DNA of 64,000 bases. Source: Maylandia zebra (taxonomy: Eukaryota > Chordata > Actinopteri > Cichliformes > Cichlidae). The notes beneath the pieces were generated by a model. It worked only from the letters and a program-made list of their open reading frames with translations, searched no databases and was not told the origin of the DNA. The translations under genes and the position numbers were made by a program. Positions 12,681 to 24,900 of the stretch are shown piece after piece; position 1 is the stretch's first letter; each line of letters opens with the position of its first letter. The DNA lies in assembly GCF_041146795.1 (NCBI RefSeq), contig NC_135167.1:2460954-2524953 (forward strand). Reading direction: 5' to 3'.

Positions 12681-12901
12681 GTCTGGAATCCCAGAAATGA
12701 TCAAAGAAGCTATTTGTTGCTCTCATGTGTTTTGAACTGTTGCAGAACTTTGATCATTAATGATGATCACACAGAAATGTTTCTAGTTTAAAACCTTTAA
12801 AGTTTTTCTTTTTGGATGTTTTTTATGAGAGAAACCAGAGAGAAACCAAGTACTGTGACTGAAAGTTTCAAATGTCTGTTCATCATTGCTCCACCTTTCA
12901 C

Positions 12902-12907
12902 AATAAA
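12902..12907 (+). promoter_or_regulatory. Polyadenylation signal of the chemokine gene
   Basis: AATAAA 222 bp after the stop codon, followed within 50 bp by a GT-rich stretch (TGTCTGAGCTTGTTGTG, 12943-12959). This gives a 3' UTR of about 250 nt. Confidence 0.65.
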
Positions 12908-12920
12908 AGCTTTATTTTTG

Positions 12921-13542
12921 TACCTTTAAAGCCCACTGAGTCCTTGTCTGAGCTTGTTGTGTTACCGCGACTGCTTTATTTAGAGCAGCTGTGAGTCATG
13001 AAGACATGCACCCATGTTATAATAATGTTATGTTATGACAAACATCACCTTCATAAAGACCCAAAGCTGGAATAAACCAGTGTTTGCTGTATACTTTTGG
13101 GACCTTTGCGTCTTCGCCGTCAGCAGCCGCATCTTCTAACATTTATTTTTAATTATAAAAGATGGATTTTATTATTATTTCACCGTTTTTACACATTATT
13201 TGTCAAAGTAAAAGATTTGATTTGTCGTTCTAGAGTTTTAACTCAAAGCTGTCGACGCGAGTGATGAAAACAAAGACGAGCAGCGGTGCTTCAGCGGCTC
13301 AGAGATCAGATGTTATTTAGAGAAAGAGGAACTGTGGTTTGTTTACACCCGAGTATCCTTAAAATTCAGAGAAAGAACGCAGACATTACAGGAGGAAGTG
13401 AAACCAGAAGAATACACACAGAAACACAGTTTTACACAGATTGATCATGAATTAGTTTTAGGTAGTTAAATAAAAGTGTTTTATATCTTTCTGTTGTAGA
13501 TTTTGTGTGTATTTCACATTTTTTGGAAACGATTACAAAATG
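12921..13542. other. No gene recognised
   Basis: AT-rich intergenic DNA between the chemokine gene and a hAT-type element. Nothing recognised. Confidence 0.4.
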
Positions 13543-13550
13543 TCTTAAAT

Positions 13551-14496
13551 CAGACCTTCCCAAAGGGGGGGGCCGCCCCCTAGGAGGGGCGCAGAGCCAT
13601 GGCAGGGGGGCGCAGAGCCATGGCAGGGGGGGGCGCGGTATGAAAAGGAAAAAAACTAAACGCTTGGACACTGCGAGCACAGGCGCCCACAGACACGCAA
13701 AGCAGGAGATGAAGCATCGCTGAATATGTTTCCAAACCAGCTTCATTCTGAGCCAAAGACTAGAAAATATGGTGACGCAAATCTTCCCTTTGGCTTCACC
13801 TGCACAAGTGCCGAGGTAGGTCTCCCTGCAGGCTTGGTTTCCCCTGTGTCGGGAGCAGCGCTGGGCTGTGTAAATCACGGACAAACAGGATCCCACAGCT
13901 GTTTATGTTTTTAAACCCATTTTGCACAGAGAAGCATTTTTTGAAAAATGTATTGATGCAATGTTGAATATTATTACACAGGAAACAACTACACCTAAAA
14001 TAATGACACCGTGACGCCTCTGCCTTTCTAAATGGAGGGACAGTGACTGCATGTAAACCTGCAGACAGTCAGATTAACAGTATTTTGTCTCCATCTGCGA
14101 TTCATCTCATGTAAACAATAATGTGGCGCACAGCGTGACGTGAAAAAGGCGCATACCTTTGACGTTGCATGAAGAACTCTGTATTCCTCGTCCACACATA
14201 AATGCAAAAAGGAGTTAAAAAAAACCTCCGTTCTCGGTGACGCGGACGAAACAGCTGCGTGTTCACAAATACCCGTGTAGGTGCGGACGCAGCGTGAAAG
14301 AGTTAGAAGTTTATTTTATTACTGCCTGTGATTTATTGCAGATTACTTGTATTTGCTTAATTGTTTACTAAATGTTTGAGCTGTGAAATTAAACCGCAAT
14401 GGAGCAAAAAATGGGCGCGTGTGGTTGGAGGATGTGTTTGTGCGCGAACATTTTTCTTGTAAAACAAAGGAGCAAAAACAAGTTTGGGAACCGCTG
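13551..14496. mobile_element. Non-autonomous hAT-type element, 946 bp
   Basis: The left end CAGACCTTCCCAAAG and right end CTTTGGGAACCGCTG-like (14482-14496 reads AGTTTGGGAACCGCTG) are imperfect inverted repeats. The flanks TCTTAAAT (13543-13550) and CCTTAAAG (14497-14504) match at 6 of 8 positions, as expected for an aged 8 bp target duplication. The interior holds a C/G tract and two copies of GGCGCAGAGCCATGGCAGGGG (13587 and 13610), but no transposase. It is a defective hAT remnant. Confidence 0.7.
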
Positions 14497-14504
14497 CCTT
14501 AAAG

Positions 14505-15430
14505 TGACATTAAAGAGTTAAAATCTCTGTGAAAAGGTAAAATAATAAATAATAAATGTAGTGAGTGAAGAGGAGTCGCTGAGTTCATTTTCAAACTTTG
14601 CTTTCGTAGAAGTCAGTAACCACATTCTCACAACCTCACTCAGATATCGAGTGTCTGGTTCCTGATTCGAGCTGCTAATACCAAGTATGAGAACTCAGCA
14701 CGCAGACGCGCTTCCACGAACTTTCATGTGTCCCTGGTCGGTTTTACCCAGAAATCACTGCGGCAACTTCATCCCACCGAAGAGCTCGTTGCACTTTGTG
14801 CAGCGTAAAATGTCACGATTAGAAACTCTAAACAGGAAGTGAAAACTACTAAATGAATGAATGTTTTGCAATAAAGTGACTGAAAGTATCAAAGGTTAAA
14901 ATCACAACACAAGTCATAAATGACACCAAACAAAAAGAAACGAGACTTCCTCCTAAAGCGTATACAATCAGATTTCACTAAAACCAAGGAGCAAAGGGTC
15001 AAAGTTCAGTGAATCATCACGCCTCAAACAACACGTTTGAAAAGAGATTATTTTGAGCGATGTCAGGATCATCCTCAGTGCTGTGAGAGGTTTTCTGGAT
15101 ATTTGTTCCACGTGCACGCTCCAGACCATCAAACAAATCTTAATATTAGTTAAAGATAACCCGAGTAAATACAAAATACACTTTTAATTGATCATTTCAT
15201 TCATTCAGGGAAACAAAAGCTATGTGAAATGACACCACTCTGTGCAGATGATTCTCTGCAGCAACATTTGTAACAATGTTGTAGTTTTTCTTTGTTTTTT
15301 GTCGCTGTTGTGTCATCTGTTAACACCTCGACTGGAGGCGACACTCATGGGGATCTTTTGTGCTGAAGAGTCACATGACCCCATTTGCATCAAATAACAC
15401 ACAGTTTGAAGAAATGAGGAAGGTGCCCGG
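14505..15430. other. No gene recognised
   Basis: Intergenic DNA between the hAT-type element and the 3' end of gabarapl2. Nothing recognised. Confidence 0.4.
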
Positions 15431-15432
15431 GA

Positions 15433-15452
15433 TTTATTTTTGGCTTTTTATT
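15433..15452 (-). promoter_or_regulatory. gabarapl2: Candidate polyadenylation signals of gabarapl2
   Basis: On the - strand AATAAA occurs twice close together (15452..15447 and 15438..15433), about 375-395 nt after the stop codon. Another AATAAA lies only 6 nt after the stop (15821..15816) and is less likely to be used. Confidence 0.4.
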
Positions 15453-15826
15453 GGTTAGGTCATCCAGCTACCTTACCGTCAAATAATTCATTTTTTTAAA
15501 TATCATCTTCAAAGAAGAAAGCACAACTGAAAGCAAAAATCATTCACTCGTCACTTTTAAAAGGTGGAAACAATCAATAATAATAGTAAATCAAGGTTCC
15601 TACTAAAACACTCAAATCACAACATCAAACAAAGAGTAACTGAAATGTGACACACTGGATCTGTAAAGAGGAGGTGAGACATGAGCCGGGACAAGCACGC
15701 CGGAGTCTCCTGATGCGCATCCGTGTCTGTTCCAGTCTCTGAATTTCCCTCGCTGTCTCCCAGGGGCCAAGTGAGGGCTGTGATTGGATGTGGGTGGGTG
15801 TCAGGAGAGGCAGCTTTTATTTTCCT

Positions 15827-18800
15827 CTAAAAGCCAAAGGTGTTCTCCCCGCTGTAGGCCACGTATAAAAAGCCGTCCTCATCCTTCTCCTTCTCGTAGA
15901 GCTGCCCCATCGTGATGCTGAAACATGGAGGGAGACGCAACGTCGTCACTGAACACCAAATAAGAAAACAATCCACCGCAGAAAAGACACCGACAAATCC
16001 GCCCGGTTAGCATTTTTTCATAAATAACAACAGAAATCTGTGAACATTTGGAGGAGTAAATGGTCTGTATTTGTATAGCGCTTTACTCGTCCCTAAGAAC
16101 CTCAAAGCGTTTTACATATCCAGTCATCCACACATTCACACACTGGTGATGGCAGCTACATTGTAGCCACAGCCACACTGACAGAGGCGAGGCTGCCGGA
16201 CACTGGTGCCACCGGGCCCTCTGACCACCACCAGTAGGCAACAGGTGAAGTGTCTCGCCCAAGGACACAACGACCGAGACTGTCCGAGCCAGGGCTCGAA
16301 CCAGCAACCTTTTGATTACAAGGCGAACTCCCAACTCTTGAGCCACGATCGCCCAAGTGACACACACTAGCACATAAAGAGCGGCCGACAGCCTGTAAAC
16401 AACAGTAGACTTGTGATAGCAAGCAAGCGAATAATGAAGAAAACAGATTTTTAGACGGGAAACTGTGAGAGAGAGAGAGAGAGAGCTGTGCATGAAGTGT
16501 GATTTTATCCTGGTGGAAGCAAAACAGCGAAAGTCAGAGTGAGTTCATGACGATGTTTATGTGAAGCGTAGTTTGGATCTTCTTTTGCTGCTGGTTCAGT
16601 CAATATTGTTGGGAGAGAGATCAAACTAACAGCTTTAGAATCATCTGCACAAAGACATAAACACAAAGCGCGGAGCCGCCGAAACATCAGAATCAGCGAG
16701 CTGTCGGCTTTCAGCCCCGACCGTGTCCGCGCCGGCGGGTGAGAAAGTCACATCTCACTGATCCTGATGATTCTGATGTGTCGGCGGCTCCGCGCTTTGT
16801 GTTTATGTCTCTGTGCAGAATCCGTGTTCCTGCTCTCATTTACTGTTTCAGCTGTTTGGTGGTTGTTGAAATTTTGTGAGGTTTAACCTGAGATTCTGGC
16901 GTTTCGGGCAAAATAAATTAATATTAAAAAATCAATTCAGGATTTCAATGAATCGATATCACGTTATCCAAGCTAGAATCGATTTTAATCTATATATCGA
17001 TAATCAAAACCCAGCCCTAGTGGAAACTGACCCACTAACACTGAAATACTGAGACGTGCAGCATTCTGAATGCTGAGAGACAAAACTGAATGAATACAGT
17101 ATTAAATGAATGACGGGAAGATTTACAGTTTTCATCTGTTGTGTTTTGCAGTAGAGTAAATATCTTCCTGTCAGGCCTTCTTTTATCATTCGTCCTCCAA
17201 AAGCCGAGCAGATTCATGGAAAATTAAAGATATCATAGATATGATGTCTTTTATCTAAAGACCTTTGAAACTGAAACGGTTAATGGTGGCAGCCACCAGT
17301 ATTCGCTTACAATCAAACATTCAACCCTCACACGACCTGAAGTTACAGAGCGAGGTCATTTCAGATCTCATTATTTTACTTTATAATATAAAAATCAGAC
17401 AACGAGGTCCTCTGAAAGGCTGAGCTCACCTGGACTGAGGCACCGTCTTATCCACAAACAGGAAGATGGCCTTCTCCGAGGGCAGCTGGATGCGTTTCCT
17501 GATGATCCACATGAACTGGGCCACTGTGATGTCAGAGGGGACCAGGTACTTCCTCTTGTCGATGTCCACTATCTGTGATCCCGACACTTTCTCCACGATC
17601 ACCTGAACGCAACGACACACACATTTCATCATCAGCGAACTGGCCGACTTGCAGAAGCAGCCGCCCACGCGTCGTCGCGCTCACTCACCGGGACGCGGTC
17701 AGGGTACTTGTTGCGGATTTTGGCTGACTCTATGCATCGATGTTCTGCAGGAGACAAAGACACACGTGGGTTAGTCTGACGGGTGTTTCTCGGCACCTCG
17801 CGCTGTTTCCAAGTGAAATTTTTAAAAAAAAGGCTAATGAAAGTTAACCAAAATGAAACTATAAAGAAAATTATTATTATTATTTTAACAATAATGAAAC
17901 AAGAAACTGACTCTGAGTTCTCACTTGATTAAACCACAGAAACAAACATGATTAAAAAGACAGAAAACTACAATAACGATCAAACAGATGCAAATTATAA
18001 GCAACAAATAACAAAAAACAGACATTACAAAGAGCTGCTATTCATTGCAATCGAATGTTCAACTTAATTCAACATATTTATATTGCCCAACAGCTTTGCA
18101 TGATTCACAGTTCAAAATAAGCCTTCTTTATCTCATACAGAGCCTTGTTTCATATGAACATCCACCAGGAGCAGTGGATATATGACAGGGTTTAACAAAT
18201 GCAGATTTAAGTCCACTTCAATCAGTGAAAAAAGGTTTTCAGTAACTTTCTAAATGCAAAGGCAAGCGTTTGACTCCCTGCAGCGCCCCCTGTGGTGTGG
18301 AGGCTAGCTTCAGCAGTTTGTTTACATGTACCAAATATTATCAGCCTTCTTAAATGATCAATAAAAGCTACTTTTCAAAAAGCAGCTGACTTCTTCAGTT
18401 TAAGTCTTTAGGTCCCTGGTGGTTATGTGAGGAGTTCTTCAGAGAGGTTTGTTTAGAAAAAACCTTCCTCAGACAGCTCTCAGCACCTCCTGCTGCTGAT
18501 TATGTACAGAGATCGATATCTGACGGTGGAGTTGTTGTCAGTTAACACCACCTCTGGCCGCCCGAACACCTTCGATCCGCTCACTCAAAAGAAGAACGTG
18601 CAGGCACTGAATCTTTAATAAAACATCACCATGTTGCCTCTATGATATCACGCCGCATGCATTCCTGCAAGTATTTATTCTGGCAAATATTTGCACTAAA
18701 GTAAAACAACCACTCTCGTTTCTAACAGTTCACCAGCTCCTTTTCCTTCAGATCATTCGTTTTCACTATGTCACATGAATTTAAGATGAATGAGCACAAA

Positions 18801-20341
18801 TGGACAAAAATCCTTATCGCGGTTTGTAGTCAGCCGGCTGAAACAGCGCTCGGCATGAGGCCGCAGGAACCACATCTTATCTTTCACAGGAAGCACTGGG
18901 GTTGCCCTGAGCTCCTGTTCAGGTTTCACAGTTGGCTGCCATAGACATGCTAATTGCTGCAGTTGCTTCTAGTTTGCATGGAAGATACTGAATTATCTGC
19001 AAACCCTCGCTAACTACTTCCTGAACTGTAGTGAAACACAAAGTGCAACACAACCCAGAAATTCACCTTCCCTGTAAAGGTTTCGACTTTTGTGTTTTGC
19101 ATTTTTACAGCTAGAAATTAGCGAGCATTTGCAGAAATGTCCGCATCTTCCTTCCAAACAGCGACTGGGGCGACGTGTAGCGACCTAAGCCATCGCAGGA
19201 AGGTCCATACAGGTAGCACCGTGTACCGTAAACCTCCAACCAGTCCCCTCACTGATCTAGGACCGTGTGACTCTGTGGGGCCTTGTTCACGCCACCCTAC
19301 AGCATCACAATGGCAAAATGGTGGACAGGTTAATGGTCATGTGACTACAAACCCTGAATAGTGCTAGCTTGAAAGAAAGAACCATAAATACTTTCTTAAG
19401 CTTTTATTATAACAACATTTAATAAATGACACAAAAAAGTTACCACTGATTTTTTTTACCTAAATCAACAGGGGGGGGAGGGGGGGGGGTTGGGCCTTCA
19501 CCAACATGTGCTTGTCTTTCTTAACGGAGACAACATTTGTGCTATTTTAAATCCTACAAATAATATTTCATGGTAAGTTTCAACCACTGGTGGAAGTCAG
19601 CTTACACAATATTTATTACAATTGCGTAATTATAGAATAATACAATATTTTTATGTGAAATTAATGGATATAAAACTATTTTACAGTAGCACAATCACAG
19701 GGAAGGTGCTCCTGCACTCCTCCTGTACTTCACTAAGTGAGTTTTCCTGATTACCTTGATTTACTTTACTGTACTTCAGCTGTAACTGAGCACACTTTAA
19801 ATGATCCCTCAGCACATTTACATGTCTAAACAGATGTTTCCAGCTGTGTTGCATGCGGCTGGCCCGCAGTGTAGAGCTGTTTGGTCATCCAGCTGCTGAT
19901 GAACTGCGAGCAGAGGCGAGGCCCGACTAGCTACTTGCTGAGCCAGTATACACGATTAGCCTGAAACTGGGTCGTCGTGTTAACAACAAAGACACGATGG
20001 TTTGTCCGCTTCCACGAGCCCAGTACACGGCTTTAACACTACGGGTTTAAAAGTTAACGATAACAGGAGCGGACATCAACATTTACACCTGTATGTCCCC
20101 GTTAATGGATCGCTGGCTCCTCTATGGACAAAAGCCTGGAGGACAGGCCCGGCTCCCCGCAGGGCCCGTTTACCAGCGACACCTTAGAAACTTTAAAGCC
20201 CACATTAACTCCCATACGGAAGAATAAACAGCTAGACTTTTATAACATAATAATAACAACTCATAACTATTTTTCCTCACTAATCAGAACGTTGCCTCCA
20301 TTCTCACCCAAAGAGTGGTCTTCTTTGAACATCCATTTCAT
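15827..20341 (-). CDS. gabarapl2: GABARAPL2 (GATE-16), ATG8-family autophagy protein, 117 aa, four exons
   Basis: This is a ubiquitin-like modifier that is joined to phosphatidylethanolamine on autophagosome membranes and also acts in intra-Golgi traffic. Coding exons on the - strand are 20341..20308, 17744..17689, 17602..17430 and 15917..15827. All donors are GT (GTGAGA, GTGAGT, GTGATC-preceded acceptor TTCAG, GTGAGC) and the total is 354 nt. The protein starts [12 protein letters not shown] and contains [20 protein letters not shown] and [17 protein letters not shown], which match vertebrate GABARAPL2 rather than GABARAP or LC3. The end is ENTFGF, so Gly116 followed by one Phe gives the ATG4 cleavage site. 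Length equals the family's 117 residues. Two substitutions against the human protein that I can recall are conservative (V to I and A to N in the second exon). Intron 3 contains a SINE and a 51 bp inverted repeat. No break is seen. Confidence 0.97.
16057..16354 (-). mobile_element. tRNA-derived SINE in gabarapl2 intron 3
   Basis: On the - strand it begins GGGCGATCGTGGCTCAAGAG, with a pol III A box (TGGCTCAAGAG, 16345..16335) and B box (GGTTCGAGCCC, 16302..16292). It ends with the LINE-like tail pattern AAAGCGCTATACAAATACAGACC. About 298 bp. The tRNA head and the L2-like tail identify it as a fish SINE. Confidence 0.85.
16645..16818. repeat. 51-bp inverted repeat with 72-bp spacer
   Basis: The arm 16645..16695 and the reverse complement of 16768..16818 match at 49 of 51 positions. 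Both carry the core ACACAAAGCGCGGAGCCGCC. The structure could form a strong hairpin in the gabarapl2 pre-mRNA (intron 3). Sequence on both sides resembles the dispersed repeat at 35490..36720 and 51890..52820, so it is probably part of that family. Confidence 0.85.
19471..19489 (+). repeat. G-rich tract (G8-A-G10 type)
   Basis: Nearly uninterrupted G run in gabarapl2 intron 1. It has quadruplex-forming potential on the + strand, which is the non-template strand's complement for this - strand gene. Confidence 0.6.
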
Positions 20342-20493
20342 GTTTGCCGTTTCCGGGCTCCTCTCGTCGGGTGCAGCGGGCTGTAAACGCGACTCACGGT
20401 TAAATTTGGGGCTCAGCAATCTTCCCGCTCGCTGTCCTCTCAGTTTTAACCACAAACGAACACACGGCTCGGCACCTCCCAGCGCTCCAGCTA

Positions 20494-20522
20494 CACAACA
20501 ACAACAACAACAACAGCAACAA
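20494..20522. repeat. (CAA)n/(CAG) microsatellite in gabarapl2 5' region
   Basis: A run of CAA units with one CAG lies about 155-180 bp upstream of the gabarapl2 start codon, probably within the 5' UTR or core promoter. Confidence 0.7.
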
Positions 20523-20550
20523 TCCTCTTCTTCACGATCAGCCTGCTGAG

Positions 20551-20595
20551 CCCCGCCCAGCCCGTGACGTCACCAAGGCCCCTACCATTCCGCCA
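20551..20595 (-). promoter_or_regulatory. gabarapl2: Probable gabarapl2 promoter: GC box, consensus CRE, YY1-like site
   Basis: A GC box (CCCCGCCC, 20551-20558), a full palindromic cAMP response element (TGACGTCA, 20565-20572) and a YY1-like CATGGCGGAA on the - strand (about 20594..20585) cluster 210-255 bp upstream of the start codon in GC-rich DNA. No TATA box is seen, which fits a housekeeping promoter. The role of each site is inferred. Confidence 0.5.
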
Positions 20596-20619
20596 TGTAA
20601 AGGGGGGAGAGAAAGACGG

Positions 20620-21187
20620 AAACATCGACTCTTTCTCTCTGTAAACGTAATAATAACGAACAAGCAATGGCGAAATGCATCATAACTAGGCTAATAACCA
20701 CATAAGACCTAAGTAAGATTAAATGTTTCCATTTCACTGTATGCATAAGCCGATATTAACATTTCACATGGTAGTTTATGCACTGTTCCCCCCGTAGTGA
20801 TGCGCAGTCATACGTATTTCTCCTCGCTACAACGTAAACACAACCAGCATTACAGCATTGTCCCCACAGACATGCGCAGTTTGAATCCCCTAAATGCAAC
20901 CATTACTTTCGTTAACAAATGCTGAGTATTAAGAATGTTTTATGATGTCGTGGCAGGGCTAAGACTTCTACAATAATTAATTGATATTAAGATAAAATGA
21001 ATAAATATCTATCTTCCTGTTTTGCTTTGAAAGGAGAGATCCAGAGCACAGCCTCCAACTACAAACCCATGGCCTTGGTAATTCTGCTTCTGGAGGTGTT
21101 GCAATCAGAAACGTGTCATTGCTTTTTTTCCTCTCTTCTCATTTTATTCGAGTAACATAGAACTAATCTGTCCTGAACCTTACATAA
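20620..21187. other. No gene recognised (gabarapl2 upstream / nqo1 downstream)
   Basis: Intergenic DNA between the gabarapl2 promoter and the 3' end of nqo1. No gene seen. Confidence 0.4.
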
Positions 21188-21491
21188 CAGGGGGGTCCAA
21201 CTCATTTTACATCATGGACATACAGAAAAAGCTCTGGTAGCTTTTTGCCAAGACTGTCCTGAATTTTGGACTAACTAAAAGTTTATATTTAAAGAAGAAA
21301 ATAATAATTTAAATTTATTTTAAAAAAAATTGTTCTGTTTTTCTATCTGTTACTGGCTGTGGCAAGGTCTTTGTCAGTAAAATAATTTGTAAAAAACTGA
21401 AAATACAAATAAAAGCTCAATAACTTATGCCCTGGGTATGGCGTCTTTTCTATACCCATTCAGCCCACGGACTTTATGTTTGACATTCCTG
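21188..21491. mobile_element. Degenerate hAT-type MITE
   Basis: It starts CAGGGGGGTCCAACTCATTT and ends ATGTTTGACATTCCTG, imperfect inverted ends of the common fish/vertebrate hAT-type MITE pattern (CAGGGGTGTC...GACACCCCTG). About 304 bp, no coding capacity. Target duplication is not clear. Confidence 0.55.
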
Positions 21492-21893
21492 TTTTACAAA
21501 ATAAATAAAAACCAAAGGCATGAATACTTCTGGGATTTTTAAAAACCTTTCCAAAAGCTGACTCACTAAAACAATATATTTAAAAAGCTGGCATTAAGTA
21601 ATTCAGTTGTATAAAAGCAGGTGGGTGCAACTTAAAATGTTACGTTTAATGAAATCTGGTGAAATAAACTTTATTTGATTAGGATACATTCACTTTACAT
21701 CAAGCATAATTTCTTTGATGTTTTTTTGGAATACATAAAACTTTTATTTCATACATTTCAGTTACACTTTCATCAAATGTATTGCTTCATGTTTATGACG
21801 ACAGAATTTGTTTTAGAGTAAAAGCTTTTCTTTGTTCAGATATTCTAAAAAGAGAAATGCTCCAGCACCAAAGTAAGTGCTTTAATACAAAGT

Positions 21894-21899
21894 TTTATT
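21894..21899 (-). promoter_or_regulatory. nqo1: Polyadenylation signal of nqo1
   Basis: AATAAA on the - strand about 37 nt after the nqo1 stop codon, giving a very short 3' UTR. Further AATAAA strings exist near 21745. Confidence 0.5.
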
Positions 21900-21935
21900 C
21901 AAACTTCAGTAAACGTGTCTAAAACCACGCGTGAA

Positions 21936-24900
21936 TTACACTGTACGAATGGAGCCACACGCCTTCTTCCCGTTGCCTCGTTCGTCTTCCGCTGTGGCCG
22001 CTCTGGTCTGGTTATCGGGCGGCAGCGGCTTCCCCAGGTGGTGTCCTGTGGAGATGCCGAGAGGCTGCGTCGCTAGTTCCTCCTTCACTTCCGGCCGAAG
22101 TAAGAATCCTCCCTGAAAGCTGAGGTCAAAGAGCTCACAGCGGGCAAAGGTCAAAGGATTTTCTGCAAGTAGTCCTTTGAGTCGAGTCCGCCACCCCTCG
22201 AGCATCGCGGCTCGTGCAGCTGGGGGACTGTGAGCCGGACTCCAGAAAATCTGAGGAGCCAGAACCTGAAATCCACAGAAGTGCAGAATCCCATTCTGGA
22301 AGAAACAAGAGCAGACAGAAGGGAGGAAGATGATTCCACAAGCATTCATCTTTGGGTTTGTTATGTGTTATTTGTGTAGCTTTCCGTCTTATGCCCTTCT
22401 TTATCAACTTTAATTGTGTTAGGGTTTTGTCTCTGTGCTCAGTCATTTCCTGTTTTATTTTGGTAGCTCTTTATTTCCTTGATTATTTTCACCTGTTTCT
22501 TGTTACCTAGCTGTTTTCACTCCAATCATTAACCGTCAGCTGTTGGCTTCCCAGACTTATCATCTGATGTTTGTTCTCATTCACTTCATGGATTTTCTGT
22601 TTTCTGGGTTCCTGCTTTGAGTCAGTTTTGTTTATATGTTTACCTTCAGCTTCTGTTATTTGATAAAAAGAGAGAAACAAAAGTCCCAAAAGAACTTTGA
22701 ACTGCTGGTGGTACAGTGGGGCAAAAAAGTATTTAGTCAGCCACCGATTGTGCAAGTTCCCCCACCTAAAATGATGACAGAGGTCAGTAATTTGCACCAG
22801 AGGTACACTTCAACTGTGAGAGACAGAATGTGAAAAAAAAATCCATGAATCCACATGGTAGGATTTGTAAAGAATTTATTGGTAAATCAGGGTGGAAAAT
22901 AAGTATTTGGTCAATAACAAAAATACAACTCAATACTTTGTAACATAACCTTTGTTGGCAATAACAGAGGTCAAACGTTTACTATAGGTCTTTACCAGGT
23001 TTGCACACACAGTAGCTGGTATTTTGGCCCATTCCTCCATGCAGATCTTCTCGAGAGCAGTGATGTTTTGGGGCTGTCGCCGAGCAACACGGACTTTCAA
23101 CTCCCGCCACAGATTTTCTATGGGGTTGAGGTCTGGAGACTGGCTAGGCCACTCCAGGACTTTCAAATGCTTCTTACGGAGCCACTCCTTTGTTGCCCGG
23201 GCGGTGTGTTTTGGATCATTGTCATGTTGGAAGACCCAGCCTCGTTTCATCTTCAAAGTTCTCACTGATGGAAGGAGGTTTTGGCTCAAAATCTCACGAT
23301 ACATGGCCCCATTCATTCTGTCCTTAACACGGATCAGTCGTCCTGTCCCCTTGGCAGAAAAACAGCCCCATAGCACGATGTTTCCACCCCCATGCTTCAC
23401 AGTAGGTATGGTGTTCTTGGGATGCAACTCAGTATTCTTCTTCCTCCAAACACGACGAGTTGAGTTTATACCAAAAAGTTCTACTTTGGTTTCATCTGAC
23501 CACATGACATTCTCCCAATCCTCTGCTGTATCATCCATGTGCTCTCTGGCAAACTTCAGACGGGCCTGGACATGCACTGGCTTCAGCAGCGGAACACGTC
23601 TGGCACTGCGGGATTTGATTCCCTGCCGTTGTAGTGTGTTACTGATGGTGACCTTTGTTACTTTGGTCCCAGCTCTCTGCAGGTCATTCACCAGGTCCCC
23701 CCGTGTGGTTCTGGGATCTTTGCTCACCGTTCTCATGATCATTTTGACCCCACGGGATGAGATCTTGCGTGGAGCCCCAGATCGAGGGAGATTATCAGTG
23801 GTCTTGTATGTCTTCCATTTTCTGATGATTGCTCCCACAGTTGATTTTTTCACACCAAGCTGCTTGCCTATTGTAGATTCACTCTTCCCAGTCTGGTGCA
23901 GGTCTACAATACTTTTCCTGGTGTCCTTCGAAAGCTCTTTGGTCTTGGCCATGGCGGAGTTTGGAGTCTGACTGTTTGAGGCTGTGGACAGGTGTCTTTT
24001 ATACAGATGATGAGTTCAAACAGGTGCCATTCATACAGGTAACGAGTGGGGGACAGAAAAGCTTCTTACAGAAGACGTTACAGGTCTGTGAGAGCCAGAG
24101 ATTTTCCTTGTTTGAGGTGACCAAATACTTATTTTCCACCCTGATTTACGAATAAATTCTTTACAAATCCTACCATGTGGATTCATGGATTTTTTTTTCC
24201 ACATTCTGTCTCTCACAGTTGACGTGTACCTCTGGTGCAAATTACTGACCTCTGTCATCATTTTAAGTGGGGGAACTTGCACAATCGGTGGCTGACTAAA
24301 TACTTTTTTGCCCCACTGTACCAGCAGCTCGGTGACTGGCTCTTATCTCCTTTTTATGTAATCACACCCACATCAGCAGTGTTGCTGCTTTTCAAAGACT
24401 CCTGATGCTCAGTTAAAGCTTCATATTTTTTTCCTTGGACTTTCCTACTGTAGCTTTGCATGAATTAGAGGCGTTCCTTTATCGTACCCTGGCCCCTCAG
24501 CAGTCAACAAATTATTTCTGTTCAGCTCCACGAGCCTGCCTGTCAGAGGAGGAGGGTGCATGTCTGTTTGTATCAGCTGATAACGGCGGTAAATGGGCCA
24601 ACGGATGAGGACAAAGTCAGCTTTGAAACACTGGAGGAGCTTCAGTGGTTTATCACAGTTTTATCAGCCGAGACACTGAATCACATTTGTGCCTTTGTTT
24701 GTGCTGCAGCTTGTTAGGATCAGAATAAGATAATCCTCTGGGATAAAATATGGGCCTTCACTACGATAACCATACACATTGAAAAAAATGAGCTTTGAGG
24801 GCCAGGCCCGTCTCCCTGATGCTGTACCACATCCATGTGTGACTGAGAGGCTCCAGTGGATTTGATAAAATTGTGACATTTAATAACTCAGGAATGAAAA

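Noticed and set aside
13432-13896. 154-codon - strand frame
   Set aside because: It crosses the left end of a hAT-type element and its G-rich tract, and no domain or splice structure is visible.
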